A stretch of 28,308 bases of DNA from Zymogenus sp964542895 (GTDB lineage: Bacteria > Desulfobacterota > Zymogenia > Zymogenales > Zymogenaceae): the NCBI GenBank assembly GCA_964542895.1, contig CAZIWT010000031.1, positions 1 through 28,308 on the forward strand, written 5' to 3'. Positions 14,492 through 22,620 of this stretch are shown piece by piece. Position numbers and translations under genes: made by a program. The number at the start of each line of letters is the position of its first letter. Positions within the stretch are counted from its first letter, which is position 1. The notes under the pieces were generated by a model. It was given only the letters and a program-made list of their open reading frames with translations, did not search any database and was not told the DNA's origin.

Positions 14492-15250
14492 TTAAATCAC
14501 CTTGGCCTCTTCCCGAAGCGCCTTGACCAATGCCGCGGCCTTGGCGGCCGGGTCATCTCCCTCGATGGTCCTTCCCGGGGGACGCTCCGGCGGTGCCTCC
14601 CATTTTACGATTTGAGCCTTGGCATCGCCAAGGGAGATGTCCTTCTGCTCCATCGGCTTCTTCTTGGCCTTCATAATGCCGGGGAGAGACGCATAGCGCG
14701 GCTCGTTGAGTCCCTTCTGACATGCGATGACCGCGGGAAGGGCGACCTCAACGATCTCCTTTCCACCCTCGATCTCCCTGGTGCAAACGGCCTTGTCGCC
14801 GGAGATTTCAACGGCGGTTACCACCGTAACGCACGGAATATCCATTAGCTCCGCTACCATCGGACCTATCTGCGCCATATCGTCGTCTATGGCCTGCTTT
14901 CCGCAGAAGATAATCTTGTAATCGCCTGCCTTCAACTCCTCGGCCAACGCATTTGCCACGCCCAGGGCGCAGGCATAGCCCTCGCCCGCGTTTAAGAGAA
15001 CGCCCTTGTCCGCGCCCATGGCGAGACCCGTCCTTATCGCCTCAACGGCCCTTTCCGAGCCAAGGCTTATTATGGTAACCTCACCGGATCCGGCTGACTC
15101 CTTAATCTTTAAAGCCTCCTCGACACCGAACTCGTCGTAGGGGTTCATCACGAACTTTACCCCCTCCTTGACGTATCCCGTGCCGTCGGGAGCCAATTTG
15201 ATCAAGGCCTCCGAGTCCGGAACCTGCTTCATAATGACAGCTGAGTTCAC
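14492..15250 (-). CDS. etfB: Electron transfer flavoprotein, beta subunit
   Basis: EtfB is the partner of EtfA and binds AMP or a second flavin. At 252 residues it has the normal length. Recognisable segments are MKQVPDSEALIKL at the N terminus, VMNPYDEFGVEEALKIKE, AIRTGLAMGADKGVLL and the C-terminal VALPAVIACQKGLNEPRYASL with PGIMKAKKK, which matches the EtfB signature around the recognition loop that docks with acyl-CoA dehydrogenases. It uses a GTG start at 15250 with AAGGAGG 8 nt upstream. It is 32 bp downstream of the acyl-CoA dehydrogenase stop and 36 bp upstream of etfA, so all three are one transcript. Confidence 0.96.
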   Translation of the reverse strand: MNSAVIMKQVPDSEALIKLAPDGTGYVKEGVKFVMNPYDEFGVEEALKIKESAGSGEVTIISLGSERAVEAIRTGLAMGADKGVLLNAGEGYACALGVANALAEELKAGDYKIIFCGKQAIDDDMAQIGPMVAELMDIPCVTVVTAVEISGDKAVCTREIEGGKEIVEVALPAVIACQKGLNEPRYASLPGIMKAKKKPMEQKDISLGDAKAQIVKWEAPPERPPGRTIEGDDPAAKAAALVKALREEAKVI

Positions 15251-15282
15251 TTTTAGCCTCCTTAAAATATTTGGTATTTCTA

Positions 15283-16425
15283 TTATCCTTTAATCAAGCT
15301 CTGCGCTATTACAAGACGCTGAACTTCCGAGGTGCCCTCGTATATCTCCGTTATCTTTGCGTCCCTGAAATAGCGCTCCACCGGGTAGTCCTTCGTATAG
15401 CCGTAGCCGCCGTGAATCTGGATCGCCTTCGTTGCGGCCCACATGGCAGTTTCCGAAGCAAAGAGCTTGGCCATTGCCGCCTCCTTGCTGTAGCGGACGT
15501 CCCCCTTGTCCTTTAGCTTTGCCGCCCTCCAGGTCAGGAGCCTTGCGGCGTCAAGCCTAGTCGCCATGTCGGCTATCATCCACTGGAGCGCCTGAAAGTT
15601 GATGACCGGCTGGCCGAACTGTTCCCTGGTCTTGCCGAACTCGACGCTCTCCTCAAGGCTTCCCTTGGCGATGCCCAGCGCCTGAGAGGCAATACCAATC
15701 CGGCCCCCGTCAAGGGTGTGCATCCCGATCTTGAATCCCTCTCCCTCGCTGCCGAGGAGGTTATCCTTAGGCACCTTGACCTCCTCGAAGACCAACTCCA
15801 CCGTGGAGGAGCCGAGAATTCCGAGCTTGTCCTCCAGCTTGCCTACGGAAAAGCCGGGCGTTCCCTTCTCGACGATTATCATGGAAAGACCCTTGTGTTT
15901 GTGCTCGCCGGTCCTTACCATGACCACCGCTATATCCGCCTCGTTGCCGTTGGTGATGAAGTTCTTCGTCCCGTTGACAATGTAATTATCGCCGTCGAGC
16001 TTTGCCGTGGTCCTCGTCCCCGCCGAATCGGTGCCGGCGCCCGCCTCCGTCATGCCGAAGCATCCTATCTTCTGTCCCTGGGCCAGCGGTGTGAGAAATT
16101 TCTTCTTCTGCTCCTCGGTGCCGAAATAGTATATCGGGGCGGCGCACAGGGAGGTGTGGGCGCTCATGACGACGCCGGTGGAGGCGCAGTGCCTCGATAT
16201 CTCCTCGATGGCGATGGCATAGGAGACGTAGTCCATTCCGCCGCCGCCGTACTGCTCCGGGAATACCATCCCCATCAGGCCCAACTCCGCCATCTTTGCC
16301 ACGCTCTCGGCCGGGTACTTGTGCTCCCTGTCGACCTCCTCCGCCTTCGGTTTCAACTCCTCCTCCGAGAACCTCTTGGTCATGTCGTAGATCATTCTCT
16401 GTTCTTCTGTAAGCTCAAAATACAA
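15283..16425 (-). CDS. Acyl-CoA dehydrogenase (short/medium-chain type)
   Basis: This FAD enzyme makes the trans-2 double bond in acyl-CoA, the first oxidation of beta-oxidation, passing electrons to EtfAB. The 380-residue length is standard. Signature 1 is CFGMTEAGAGTDSAG (residues 122-136). The C-terminal signature QIHGGYGYTKDYPVERYFRD is followed by IYEGTSEVQR, where E363 is the catalytic base in the short- and medium-chain position. The start is a TTG at 16425: AGGGGGTGA, close to a perfect Shine-Dalgarno sequence, ends six bases before it, and the encoded MYFELTEEQR is a typical family N terminus. Chain-length preference (butyryl-CoA or longer) cannot be fixed from motifs alone. It is the third gene of the operon. 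Confidence 0.95.
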   Translation of the reverse strand: MYFELTEEQRMIYDMTKRFSEEELKPKAEEVDREHKYPAESVAKMAELGLMGMVFPEQYGGGGMDYVSYAIAIEEISRHCASTGVVMSAHTSLCAAPIYYFGTEEQKKKFLTPLAQGQKIGCFGMTEAGAGTDSAGTRTTAKLDGDNYIVNGTKNFITNGNEADIAVVMVRTGEHKHKGLSMIIVEKGTPGFSVGKLEDKLGILGSSTVELVFEEVKVPKDNLLGSEGEGFKIGMHTLDGGRIGIASQALGIAKGSLEESVEFGKTREQFGQPVINFQALQWMIADMATRLDAARLLTWRAAKLKDKGDVRYSKEAAMAKLFASETAMWAATKAIQIHGGYGYTKDYPVERYFRDAKITEIYEGTSEVQRLVIAQSLIKG

Positions 16426-16511
16426 CCTTCGTCACCCCCTTTCTCTGCTCCAACTTATTTATTTTTGACATAGATATTCAACCTTTCAGATAACCTTGAA
16501 CCGGTTTGTGA

Positions 16512-18488
16512 CTACTTGTCCTTGAAGTTGGGCGCCCTCTTTTCGATGAAGGCCGCAATACCCTCCTTCTTGTCCTCAGTCGGGACAAGCTTGCCGAACT
16601 CCTTGGACTCGATCTTGAGTCCCTCCTCAAGGGTGGTCATGTACCCCTTTACGACCGACGTCATAGCAGCGGTCATGGCAAGCCTGCTTTTTCCCGCCAT
16701 CTGGGTCGCCAGCGCCTTGGCGTCCTTGATGAGGTCCGCCGGGGCGGAGACCTTGGTCACCAGGCCGTACTCGTAGGCCTCTTCCGCCGAGAGGAACCTT
16801 CCGGTGGTCACCAGCTCGATTCCCCTTGCCAGCCCCACGATCCTGGGGACCCTCTGGGTTCCGCCGAAGCCGGGGATGATGCCGAGGTTTATCTCAGGAA
16901 CACCGATCTGCGCCTTGGAGGAGGCGTACCTGATGTGACAGGCGGACGCTATCTCCAGGCCGCCACCTAGGCAGTAGCCGTTGATCGCGGCTATGACCGG
17001 CTTTGTGGCCCCCTCGATCTTGTCCAGGACCTTCTGGCCCATGCGGGTCATCTCCTCGCCGAGTTTCGGATCGTCTATAAACTGGATCTCCTTGATGTCC
17101 GCGCCGGCCACGAAGACCGTCCCCGCGCCGGTGAGGATTATCGCCCTTACCTTGTCGTCCTTGAAGGCTTGATCGAAGGCCTCCTCGATATCTTCGACCG
17201 TCTGCTTTGCCAGGGCGTTCATCGGGGGATTATCCACGTACATCATCGCCACGCCGTTGTCGTCCACCTTGTAGTGGCACCTCTTCAAGAGCCTCCTCTT
17301 TCCGGATGCCAGGTCGTCCAATATTTTTGGGGCGGCGAACCTGACCTTGTCCACCGATTTTGCGTACTCGTCGAACTTCTTCTTTACCTCCTCCCAGCCC
17401 ATGATCAACTCGGCGTAGTGGAGGGGGCCCCATGCAATCTTGTAGGGGAAGCCGGTTCCGTACACCATCCCGGTATCGACGTCGTAGGGGGAGGCAAAGC
17501 CCTCGTCCACCAGCATCAGCGCCTCCCTGATCTGTATCAGGAGAAGCCTCGAGATGTCGAACTTCGCCTTGGTGGGGGTCACGTTTTTGCGCTCCTCCTC
17601 GAGGATCTTGAGAAACTCGTCGCTGTTGGGAGCGCCCTCCTTGGTGTAGTCGTAGAATCCCTTCTGCGCCTTCTGGCCCAGGAGTCCCGCGTCCACCATC
17701 CTCTTCATCAGGGGCATCACCCTGCAGCGCTCGCCGTAGGCCTCTTCCAGCGTCCCGGCGGCGTGGGTTCCCACGTCAAGACCCACGAGGTCTGTGAGGA
17801 TAAAGGGCCCCATCGGCATCCCGAACTCCACCGCGGCCTTGTCTATCTCCTGGGTTGTAAGGTCAGGGGTGTCCAATAGCGCCGCCATTGCCTCTCCCAT
17901 GTATGGGATGAGAGTTCTGTTTACGGCAAATCCGGCGCAGTTGCCTACCTCGATCGCCACCTTCCTGATCTTGGCCGAAAAATCCATCATCGTCTCGACG
18001 ACGTTCTTGTCGGTGCCGGGGTAGTGGATCACCTCGACCAGCTTCATTACGTTCGCCGGGTTGAAGAAGTGAAGGCCGACGACCTTGTCGGGCCTCTTGG
18101 TGGCCTTGGATATCTCCTCGATGGAGAGGGAAGAGGTGTTGGTGGCGAAGATCGTGTGCTCGGGGCATGCCTCCTCGAGGTCGGCAAAGACCTTCTTCTT
18201 GATGTCCATGACCTCCGGAACCGCCTCGATGATGAGGTCCACATCTTCAAAGCCGTCGTAGGTCAACGTGCCTTTCAGAATCCCCATTCCCTTGTCGGCG
18301 ACCTCCTGGGTCATCTTTCCCTTCTTCACCCTGCCGTCGTAGATCTTCTGACATCCCTCGATCGCCTTGTCGACGAATTTCTGCTCGATGTCCTTGACCA
18401 GCGTCTCGATTCCCACGGAGCTCAGTACGTAGGCGATGCCTCCGCCCATTGCCCCGCCTCCTATTACTCCTACCTTCTTGATTTCCAT
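16512..18488 (-). CDS. Bifunctional 3-hydroxyacyl-CoA dehydrogenase / enoyl-CoA hydratase (HAD-ECH order)
   Basis: The 658-residue protein catalyses hydration of enoyl-CoA and NAD-dependent oxidation of the 3-hydroxyacyl-CoA. Residues 1-~185 form the NAD-binding domain (GVIGGGAMGGGIAY; catalytic H140 in LHFFNPAN and E152). Residues ~186-395 carry the two helical C-terminal HAD modules (AGFAVNRTLIPYMGEAM). Residues ~408-658 form a crotonase domain with GADIKE, GYCLGGGLEIA (E512) and GVPEINLGIIPGFGGTQR (E532), both catalytic glutamates being present. The order dehydrogenase first, hydratase second is opposite to E. coli FadB and is known from archaea and some anaerobic bacteria. The ATG at 18488 has AAGGAG upstream. 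It follows the tetR gene by 23 bp. No thiolase is in the window, so that step is encoded elsewhere. Confidence 0.95.
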   Translation of the reverse strand: MEIKKVGVIGGGAMGGGIAYVLSSVGIETLVKDIEQKFVDKAIEGCQKIYDGRVKKGKMTQEVADKGMGILKGTLTYDGFEDVDLIIEAVPEVMDIKKKVFADLEEACPEHTIFATNTSSLSIEEISKATKRPDKVVGLHFFNPANVMKLVEVIHYPGTDKNVVETMMDFSAKIRKVAIEVGNCAGFAVNRTLIPYMGEAMAALLDTPDLTTQEIDKAAVEFGMPMGPFILTDLVGLDVGTHAAGTLEEAYGERCRVMPLMKRMVDAGLLGQKAQKGFYDYTKEGAPNSDEFLKILEEERKNVTPTKAKFDISRLLLIQIREALMLVDEGFASPYDVDTGMVYGTGFPYKIAWGPLHYAELIMGWEEVKKKFDEYAKSVDKVRFAAPKILDDLASGKRRLLKRCHYKVDDNGVAMMYVDNPPMNALAKQTVEDIEEAFDQAFKDDKVRAIILTGAGTVFVAGADIKEIQFIDDPKLGEEMTRMGQKVLDKIEGATKPVIAAINGYCLGGGLEIASACHIRYASSKAQIGVPEINLGIIPGFGGTQRVPRIVGLARGIELVTTGRFLSAEEAYEYGLVTKVSAPADLIKDAKALATQMAGKSRLAMTAAMTSVVKGYMTTLEEGLKIESKEFGKLVPTEDKKEGIAAFIEKRAPNFKDK

Positions 18489-18511
18489 GATATATTTCTC
18501 CTTGATATAGA

Positions 18512-19159
18512 TTAATATTCTTTAAAATCCCTCGTGCTTCGCTTTTCCTGGGTATCCTTTATAAGATACTCTCTTCCCTTTTGGACTATTCCTGAGAGAA
18601 AGAAGCTCGCCACCTGTTCGGCCGCGATATCTATGCTGTACTTGCTCTTCGGGGCGAAGAGGAACATGGTAGAGAGCTCGTCCAGCGCCCCGAAGAAGGA
18701 GCGTTTGACAAGGCCGGGCATGACATCGGCGCCGAAATATCCCTCTTCCTTTCCCTTCTGGATTATCCGGGAGATGATATTCAGGTATTCGATGAACTTC
18801 CTGTTCTTGTACTCCCGCATGAACTTCGAGCTCTGTCTCAGCTCCACCTGAATTACCTCGGCGAGGTTCCTGTTGTCCCTAACCATGCTCAGGTGGATCA
18901 GGGCGAACCTCCTTATCTTCTCGATGGGATTTGATTCCTTCTCGATGCTCTCCTTCATGTTCCTTATGATCTTGTCCATCTCCTCCTCGAAGAGGGAGAT
19001 TAGGATGTCGTCCTTGTTCTTGAAGTAGAGATATACGGTACCGTCCGCCACCTGCGCCTCCTTGGCGATCTCCGAGACACGGGAGTTATAGAAACCGTTC
19101 TTTGCGAACACCTTTATTGCGGCCTTTATTATCTTTGAGTGCTTGTCCTGATTCTTCAT
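18512..19159 (-). CDS. fadR: TetR-family fatty-acid regulator, FadR (YsiA)-like
   Basis: This 215-residue regulator has a TetR N-terminal helix-turn-helix: KIIKAAIKVFAKNGFYNSR, then VSEIAKEAQVADGTVYLYF and KNKDDILISLFEEEM. That stretch is strikingly like Bacillus FadR, which binds long-chain acyl-CoA and releases its operators. It is the first gene of the operon, so it is probably autoregulated. A perfect FadR-type palindrome lies just downstream of a good promoter at 19377-19432. The frame opens at a TTG at 19207, but the ATG at 19159 gives a typical TetR N terminus and is preferred, although its ribosome-binding site is weak. The effector is inferred from operator and operon content. Confidence 0.9.
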   Translation of the reverse strand: MKNQDKHSKIIKAAIKVFAKNGFYNSRVSEIAKEAQVADGTVYLYFKNKDDILISLFEEEMDKIIRNMKESIEKESNPIEKIRRFALIHLSMVRDNRNLAEVIQVELRQSSKFMREYKNRKFIEYLNIISRIIQKGKEEGYFGADVMPGLVKRSFFGALDELSTMFLFAPKSKYSIDIAAEQVASFFLSGIVQKGREYLIKDTQEKRSTRDFKEY

Positions 19160-19270
19160 ATTATATCGTTCATTCCTCGAAATCAACCCCGTTTTAGGAG
19201 CAGACAAGTAATTACTATAGCAAATTATTTACCGGCAATACAACATTTAAAAATCGACCGCTCCGACAAT

Positions 19271-19323
19271 CCCCCAACTCTATCCCCCCCAAGTGTCCAA
19301 TAACCCCCAGCTCCGCCCCCCCC
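19271..19323 (-). other. C-rich (minus-strand G-rich) tract in the fadR leader
   Basis: Four C runs of 5, 7, 5 and 8 bases are separated by 8, 13 and 7 bases on the plus strand. In the fadR operon mRNA (minus strand) these would be G runs inside a predicted leader of roughly 235 nt. The loops are longer than the usual quadruplex rule allows, so a stable G-quadruplex is possible but not assured. Confidence 0.35.
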
Positions 19324-19376
19324 AGGTAGCCGCCTCCTAAATTATATTCGACCCCCAAAACGAGACGGCAAAATAA

Positions 19377-19394
19377 TGAATGACTACTCATTCA
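19377..19394 (-). promoter_or_regulatory. FadR-type operator, perfect palindrome
   Basis: TGAATGACTACTCATTCA is a perfect match to the Bacillus subtilis FadR-box consensus as I remember it (TGAATGAMTANTCATTCA). The 7-bp arms are exact inverted repeats around a CTAC centre. It begins 8 bp after the -10 element of the fadR promoter, so it covers roughly +3 to +20 of the transcript. That is a standard position for repression by blocking initiation or clearance. A degenerate relative (ATGAATGTTCTTCAT) is at 19551-19565, near the divergent promoter. Confidence 0.85.
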
Positions 19395-19402
19395 CAACAG
19401 CA

Positions 19403-19432
19403 TTTCTACCATAAAATTTGAAAGGGTGTCAA
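19403..19432 (-). promoter_or_regulatory. Promoter of the fadR beta-oxidation operon
   Basis: On the minus strand a perfect -35 TTGACA (19432-19427) and a -10 TAGAAA (19408-19403) are separated by 18 bp. Transcription would start near 19396, just before the FadR-type operator, leaving a leader of about 235 nt before fadR. The spacer is one base longer than optimal and the -10 matches 4 of 6. Confidence 0.7.
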
Positions 19433-19550
19433 GAAAAAATTGGAGATAGATGAATATTGTTTTCGTAAATTTCACATAAATATAGAAATAATAATCGATA
19501 ATAGGCATATTCTGGAAAACAGCATTAAAAATCCACCGTTAATCCATATA

Positions 19551-19603
19551 ATGAATGTTCTTCATCCCTTTTTCATTGACTTGTAACGAAAACCGGCTAT
19601 AAT
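19551..19603 (+). promoter_or_regulatory. Promoter of the acuC-like gene with an upstream partial palindrome
   Basis: TTGACT (19576-19581), a 16-bp spacer and a perfect TATAAT (19598-19603) make a strong sigma-70-type promoter pointing toward the deacetylase gene, start near 19610. Immediately upstream ATGAATGTTCTTCAT (19551-19565) has matching 5-bp arms and looks like a shortened FadR half-site pair, so weak co-regulation with the fadR operon is possible. The 19160-19759 gap thus holds two divergent promoters, an operator and a C-rich tract, and no gene that I can support. Confidence 0.75.
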
Positions 19604-19759
19604 CTTTACTGCTTGCTCAAAGAATTTTTGTCCTTAATATCACCGCAGAATATCGGGTAAGTAAGATTAGCTGTATTCTTTGATTTGCTGTTTGACGTGA
19701 TGGTGGGAAGGTCTTTCTTCGTGCCCCCCATTCGCTCTATTAATTTTGATGAGAGTTTG

Positions 19760-20896
19760 ATGAAAAGCTTCTTCATATACTCCGAGGAGAGTTCGAGCTT
19801 TGAGTACAATCCCGACCATCCCTTCCGGCCGGAGAGGGCGCTGAGGCTTAGAGAGCTCCTCGATCAGTACAGCCTTCTGGACAAGCCCTGGATTGAGGTG
19901 GTGGAGCCGGAGCCCATACCGAGAGAGCTACTGCTTCTCTTTCACACGGAAAAATATCTCAAGATACTGGAGGATGCCGGGAGAGGAGAGATAACGGAGG
20001 ATACGATTAAGGCGGGGCTGGGCACGAGCGACAATCCGATCTTCAAGGATATGTTTGAAAAATCGAACCTTGCATCGGGCGGCACCCTTGTGGGGACGAG
20101 GCTGGTCCTTGAAGCGGAGGGGAAGGCCTTTGCCTTCAATCCCACCGGCGGTTTTCACCACGCCTACTCCGAGTACGCCGAGGGCTTCTGCTACATAAAC
20201 GACATAGCCGTTGTGGGAAAGATATTGAGGAGGGACGGTCTGAGGTTTGCATATGTCGATATCGACGCCCACCACGGAAACGGAGTCGAGAAGGCGTTCT
20301 ACGACGACGACGGCGCGCTGGTAATATCGATACATCAGACGGGAAAGACGATTTATCCGGGGACCGGGTTTGAGAACAGCTTCGGGGAGGGCAAGGGGGA
20401 GGGTTACAACATCAACGTCCCCCTTCCCGTCCAATCGGACGACGAGATCTTCCTCAAGGCCTTTTACGAGGTAGTCACCCCGGCGGTGGAGGCCTTTTCC
20501 CCCGATATTGTTTTATTCGAGATGGGAACCGACACCATGTCCAACGACCCGTTGACCAATCTCGCCCTTACCAACAACAGCTTCGAGGCGATGGCCCTGG
20601 AGACCGGGAGGTTTTCGGAGAAGCTGGTCGGCATGGGCGGGGGCGGGTACAACGTGGACAACGCATCCCGGTCCTGGGCCGTTGCGTGGGCGGCGATAAA
20701 CGGGATAGAGATGGACAATCCGTATGCCGGTGTGCTCAGCGGAATGATGATCGGTCCGGAGCTCGAGGGGGGCACCCTCCTCGATAATCCTATATATGTC
20801 ACCGGCCCGACGAAAGAGCGGAACCAGAAGGAGCTGGATCGGGTGCTCAAATATATCAAGGAGACGGTTTTCCCGAAGATCGGGGTCGAGGGCTGA
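19760..20896 (+). CDS. acuC: AcuC-type histone-deacetylase-family protein
   Basis: The 378-residue protein is a zinc-dependent deacetylase of the arginase/HDAC fold, most like AcuC, which in Bacillus deacetylates and so activates acetyl-CoA synthetase. Active-site features are intact: paired histidines GGFHHA (H133, H134), zinc ligands D169 and H171 in VDIDAHHGNG, D258 in EMGTDTMSNDPLT, and the catalytic tyrosine Y297 in GMGGGGYN. The open frame begins at a TTG at 19685, with several alternatives, but the ATG at 19760 gives MKSFFIYSEE, which aligns with AcuC N termini. The weak ribosome-binding site leaves some doubt. A strong promoter lies 150 bp upstream. Location beside a fatty-acid regulator fits acetyl-CoA metabolism; the actual substrate is not shown by sequence. 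Confidence 0.88.
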   Translation: MKSFFIYSEESSSFEYNPDHPFRPERALRLRELLDQYSLLDKPWIEVVEPEPIPRELLLLFHTEKYLKILEDAGRGEITEDTIKAGLGTSDNPIFKDMFEKSNLASGGTLVGTRLVLEAEGKAFAFNPTGGFHHAYSEYAEGFCYINDIAVVGKILRRDGLRFAYVDIDAHHGNGVEKAFYDDDGALVISIHQTGKTIYPGTGFENSFGEGKGEGYNINVPLPVQSDDEIFLKAFYEVVTPAVEAFSPDIVLFEMGTDTMSNDPLTNLALTNNSFEAMALETGRFSEKLVGMGGGGYNVDNASRSWAVAWAAINGIEMDNPYAGVLSGMMIGPELEGGTLLDNPIYVTGPTKERNQKELDRVLKYIKETVFPKIGVEG

Positions 20897-21028
20897 TCCC
20901 TTGATGGATCTTCACCGCCGCGCAACCCAACCTTTCGCAGTCAATTTGATCGAGTTCCGATTGAAAATACAGAGACGGTAGTTTTAGGTGTGAAGATTCT
21001 TCCAAGGGGATTGGTATCGCAGGCTCAA

Positions 21029-21041
21029 ATTCCAATGGAAT
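21029..21041. promoter_or_regulatory. Short palindrome before the decarboxylase-like gene
   Basis: ATTCCA-A-TGGAAT is a perfect 13-bp inverted repeat 36 bp before the start codon, next to AATATATAAC. It could be an operator overlapping a promoter for the downstream gene. At this length, chance occurrence is also plausible. Confidence 0.25.
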
Positions 21042-21077
21042 AATATATAACAAGGAATAAAGAGAAGGTGAAAGGGA

Positions 21078-22460
21078 ATGATCGATAAGGAGAGGAGAGA
21101 GCTGTTCGAGCAGGCCAAGTCATACGCACTTGACTATATGGAGGGTGTGAACGAGCGCGCCGTCTTTCCGGACGAGGACGCGATCGAGCGCCTCGATGTC
21201 TTTGACGGGGCGCTCCCGGAAGGGCCGGCTGAATCATCCGAGATACTGCGCTTGCTCCACGAGTACGGTTCACCCGCGACGGTGGCCCAGACCGGGGGGA
21301 GGTATTTCGGCTTCGTGATCGGGGGCGCCAACCGGGCGGCGGTGGCTGCAAAGTGGTTGTCAAGCGCCTGGGACCAAAACTCGGCGTTATACGTGATGTC
21401 CCCGATCGTCTCCCGGCTGGAGGCGGTTTGCGAGAGGTGGCTTGTCGATCTTTTCGGCCTTCCGGAAGGCGCCGCCGCCGGCCTTGTAAGCGGGACATCG
21501 GTCGCCACGATCTGCGGCCTGGCCGCGGCGAGAAACGATATTTTGGACCGTCTCGGTTGGGACCTGAGCCTCAAGGGACTGTTCGGCGCACCGAAGATCA
21601 GGGTCCTCCTGGGCGATCAGGCCCACTCGTCGGTGTTCAAGGCGCTGTCGCTTCTGGGCTTCGGCCTGGAAAATCTGGAGACGGTCCCGGTCGACGACCA
21701 GGGGCGTATGATCGCAGGTCGAATGCCGGAGCTTGACGATCGAACGATCGTGATCGTTCAGGCGGGAAACGTGAACTCCGGGGCGTTCGACCCGATCGAC
21801 GAGATATGCGACCTCGCCAAAAAGGCGAACTCGTGGGTTCATGTGGATGGGGCCTTCGGCCTGTGGGCGGCCGCGTCCGAGGGGAAGAGGTTTTTGGCAA
21901 AGGGGATCGAGAAGGCGGACTCCTGGTCGGTCGACGCCCACAAGACCCTCAACGCGCCGTTCGACTGCGGGATTGTCCTGTGCAGGAACAGGGAGGCGCT
22001 GATCTCCGCGATGCAGTCTAAGGGATCGTATATCCAGTACAGCCGGGACGACAAGAGGCGCGACGGGATGCTCTACACGCTCGATATGTCGAGATGCGCA
22101 AGGGCGGTCGAGCTCTGGACGACGCTGAAATCTCTCGGGAAAAGCGGCGTTGAAAAGCTCGTCGACAGGCTGTGCGACCGGGCGGCCGAGTTCGCGGAAA
22201 AATTGCGCGGCCAAAAATTCAACGTTTTAAACGACGTGGTCTTCAACCAGATCCTTGTCTCCTGCGACACCGATGAGGAGACGGAGGCCACGCTTAAAAA
22301 GGTTCAGGAGTCGGGCGAGTGCTGGTGCGGCGGGGCTGTCTGGGAGGGGAGGCCGGTTATTAGGGTCAGCGTCTGCTCCGAGGTAACGACGGCGGAGGAT
22401 ATCGACCGCTCCGTGGCCGCCTTTGTGGTGGCGCGGGAGGGGGCCCGGTCTGGTAATTAA
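21078..22460 (+). CDS. PLP-dependent group II decarboxylase-family enzyme
   Basis: The 460-residue protein is a fold-type I PLP enzyme of the group II amino-acid decarboxylase family (aromatic-L-amino-acid, glutamate and related decarboxylases). Visible features are GGRYFGFVIGG, LVSGTSVATICGLAAAR (cofactor phosphate region), H183 in GDQAHSS (ring-stacking histidine), D257 in VHVDGAFGLW (pyridine nitrogen) and K289 in SVDAHKTLNAPFDCG (Schiff base). The length is usual for bacterial members. The family acts on many amino acids and some members are not decarboxylases, so the substrate is open. The ATG at 21078 follows an AAGG/AAAGGGA stretch. It lies 181 bp after acuC on the same strand and about 1.3 kb before a tyrosine phenol-lyase-like gene; a shared link to aromatic amino acids is only suggestive. 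Confidence 0.88.
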   Translation: MIDKERRELFEQAKSYALDYMEGVNERAVFPDEDAIERLDVFDGALPEGPAESSEILRLLHEYGSPATVAQTGGRYFGFVIGGANRAAVAAKWLSSAWDQNSALYVMSPIVSRLEAVCERWLVDLFGLPEGAAAGLVSGTSVATICGLAAARNDILDRLGWDLSLKGLFGAPKIRVLLGDQAHSSVFKALSLLGFGLENLETVPVDDQGRMIAGRMPELDDRTIVIVQAGNVNSGAFDPIDEICDLAKKANSWVHVDGAFGLWAAASEGKRFLAKGIEKADSWSVDAHKTLNAPFDCGIVLCRNREALISAMQSKGSYIQYSRDDKRRDGMLYTLDMSRCARAVELWTTLKSLGKSGVEKLVDRLCDRAAEFAEKLRGQKFNVLNDVVFNQILVSCDTDEETEATLKKVQESGECWCGGAVWEGRPVIRVSVCSEVTTAEDIDRSVAAFVVAREGARSGN

Positions 22461-22470
22461 ACCGTACTCT

Positions 22471-22553
22471 GCGGCGAAGGTGATAGAAGTGGCGAATCCC
22501 AATCCTCAATAAGGCGGATAGTATTTTGCAGCTATCTTCACCCTTTTCGCCGT
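22471..22553 (+). other. Long imperfect stem-loop after the decarboxylase-like gene
   Basis: GCGGCGAA (22471-22478) pairs with TTCGCCGT (22546-22553, one G-U pair). Inside it GGTGATAG (22479-22486) pairs with CTATC..TCACC sequence (22532-22542) with a small bulge. The loop is about 45 nt and contains its own GATAG/CTATC hairpin. No U-tract follows, so it is a poor intrinsic terminator; it may be an RNA end or repeat element. Confidence 0.35.
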
Positions 22554-22620
22554 CGTGCTTTGACCGGTTTTTCTGCTGCTACCCGTTTTTCAAGCCGGAT
22601 AGGCTTACCAGAGGTGTGAG

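Noticed and set aside
19606..19809. 67-codon minus-strand frame overlapping the acuC leader
   Set aside because: No ribosome-binding site or recognisable motif, and it runs antisense to a strong promoter's leader.
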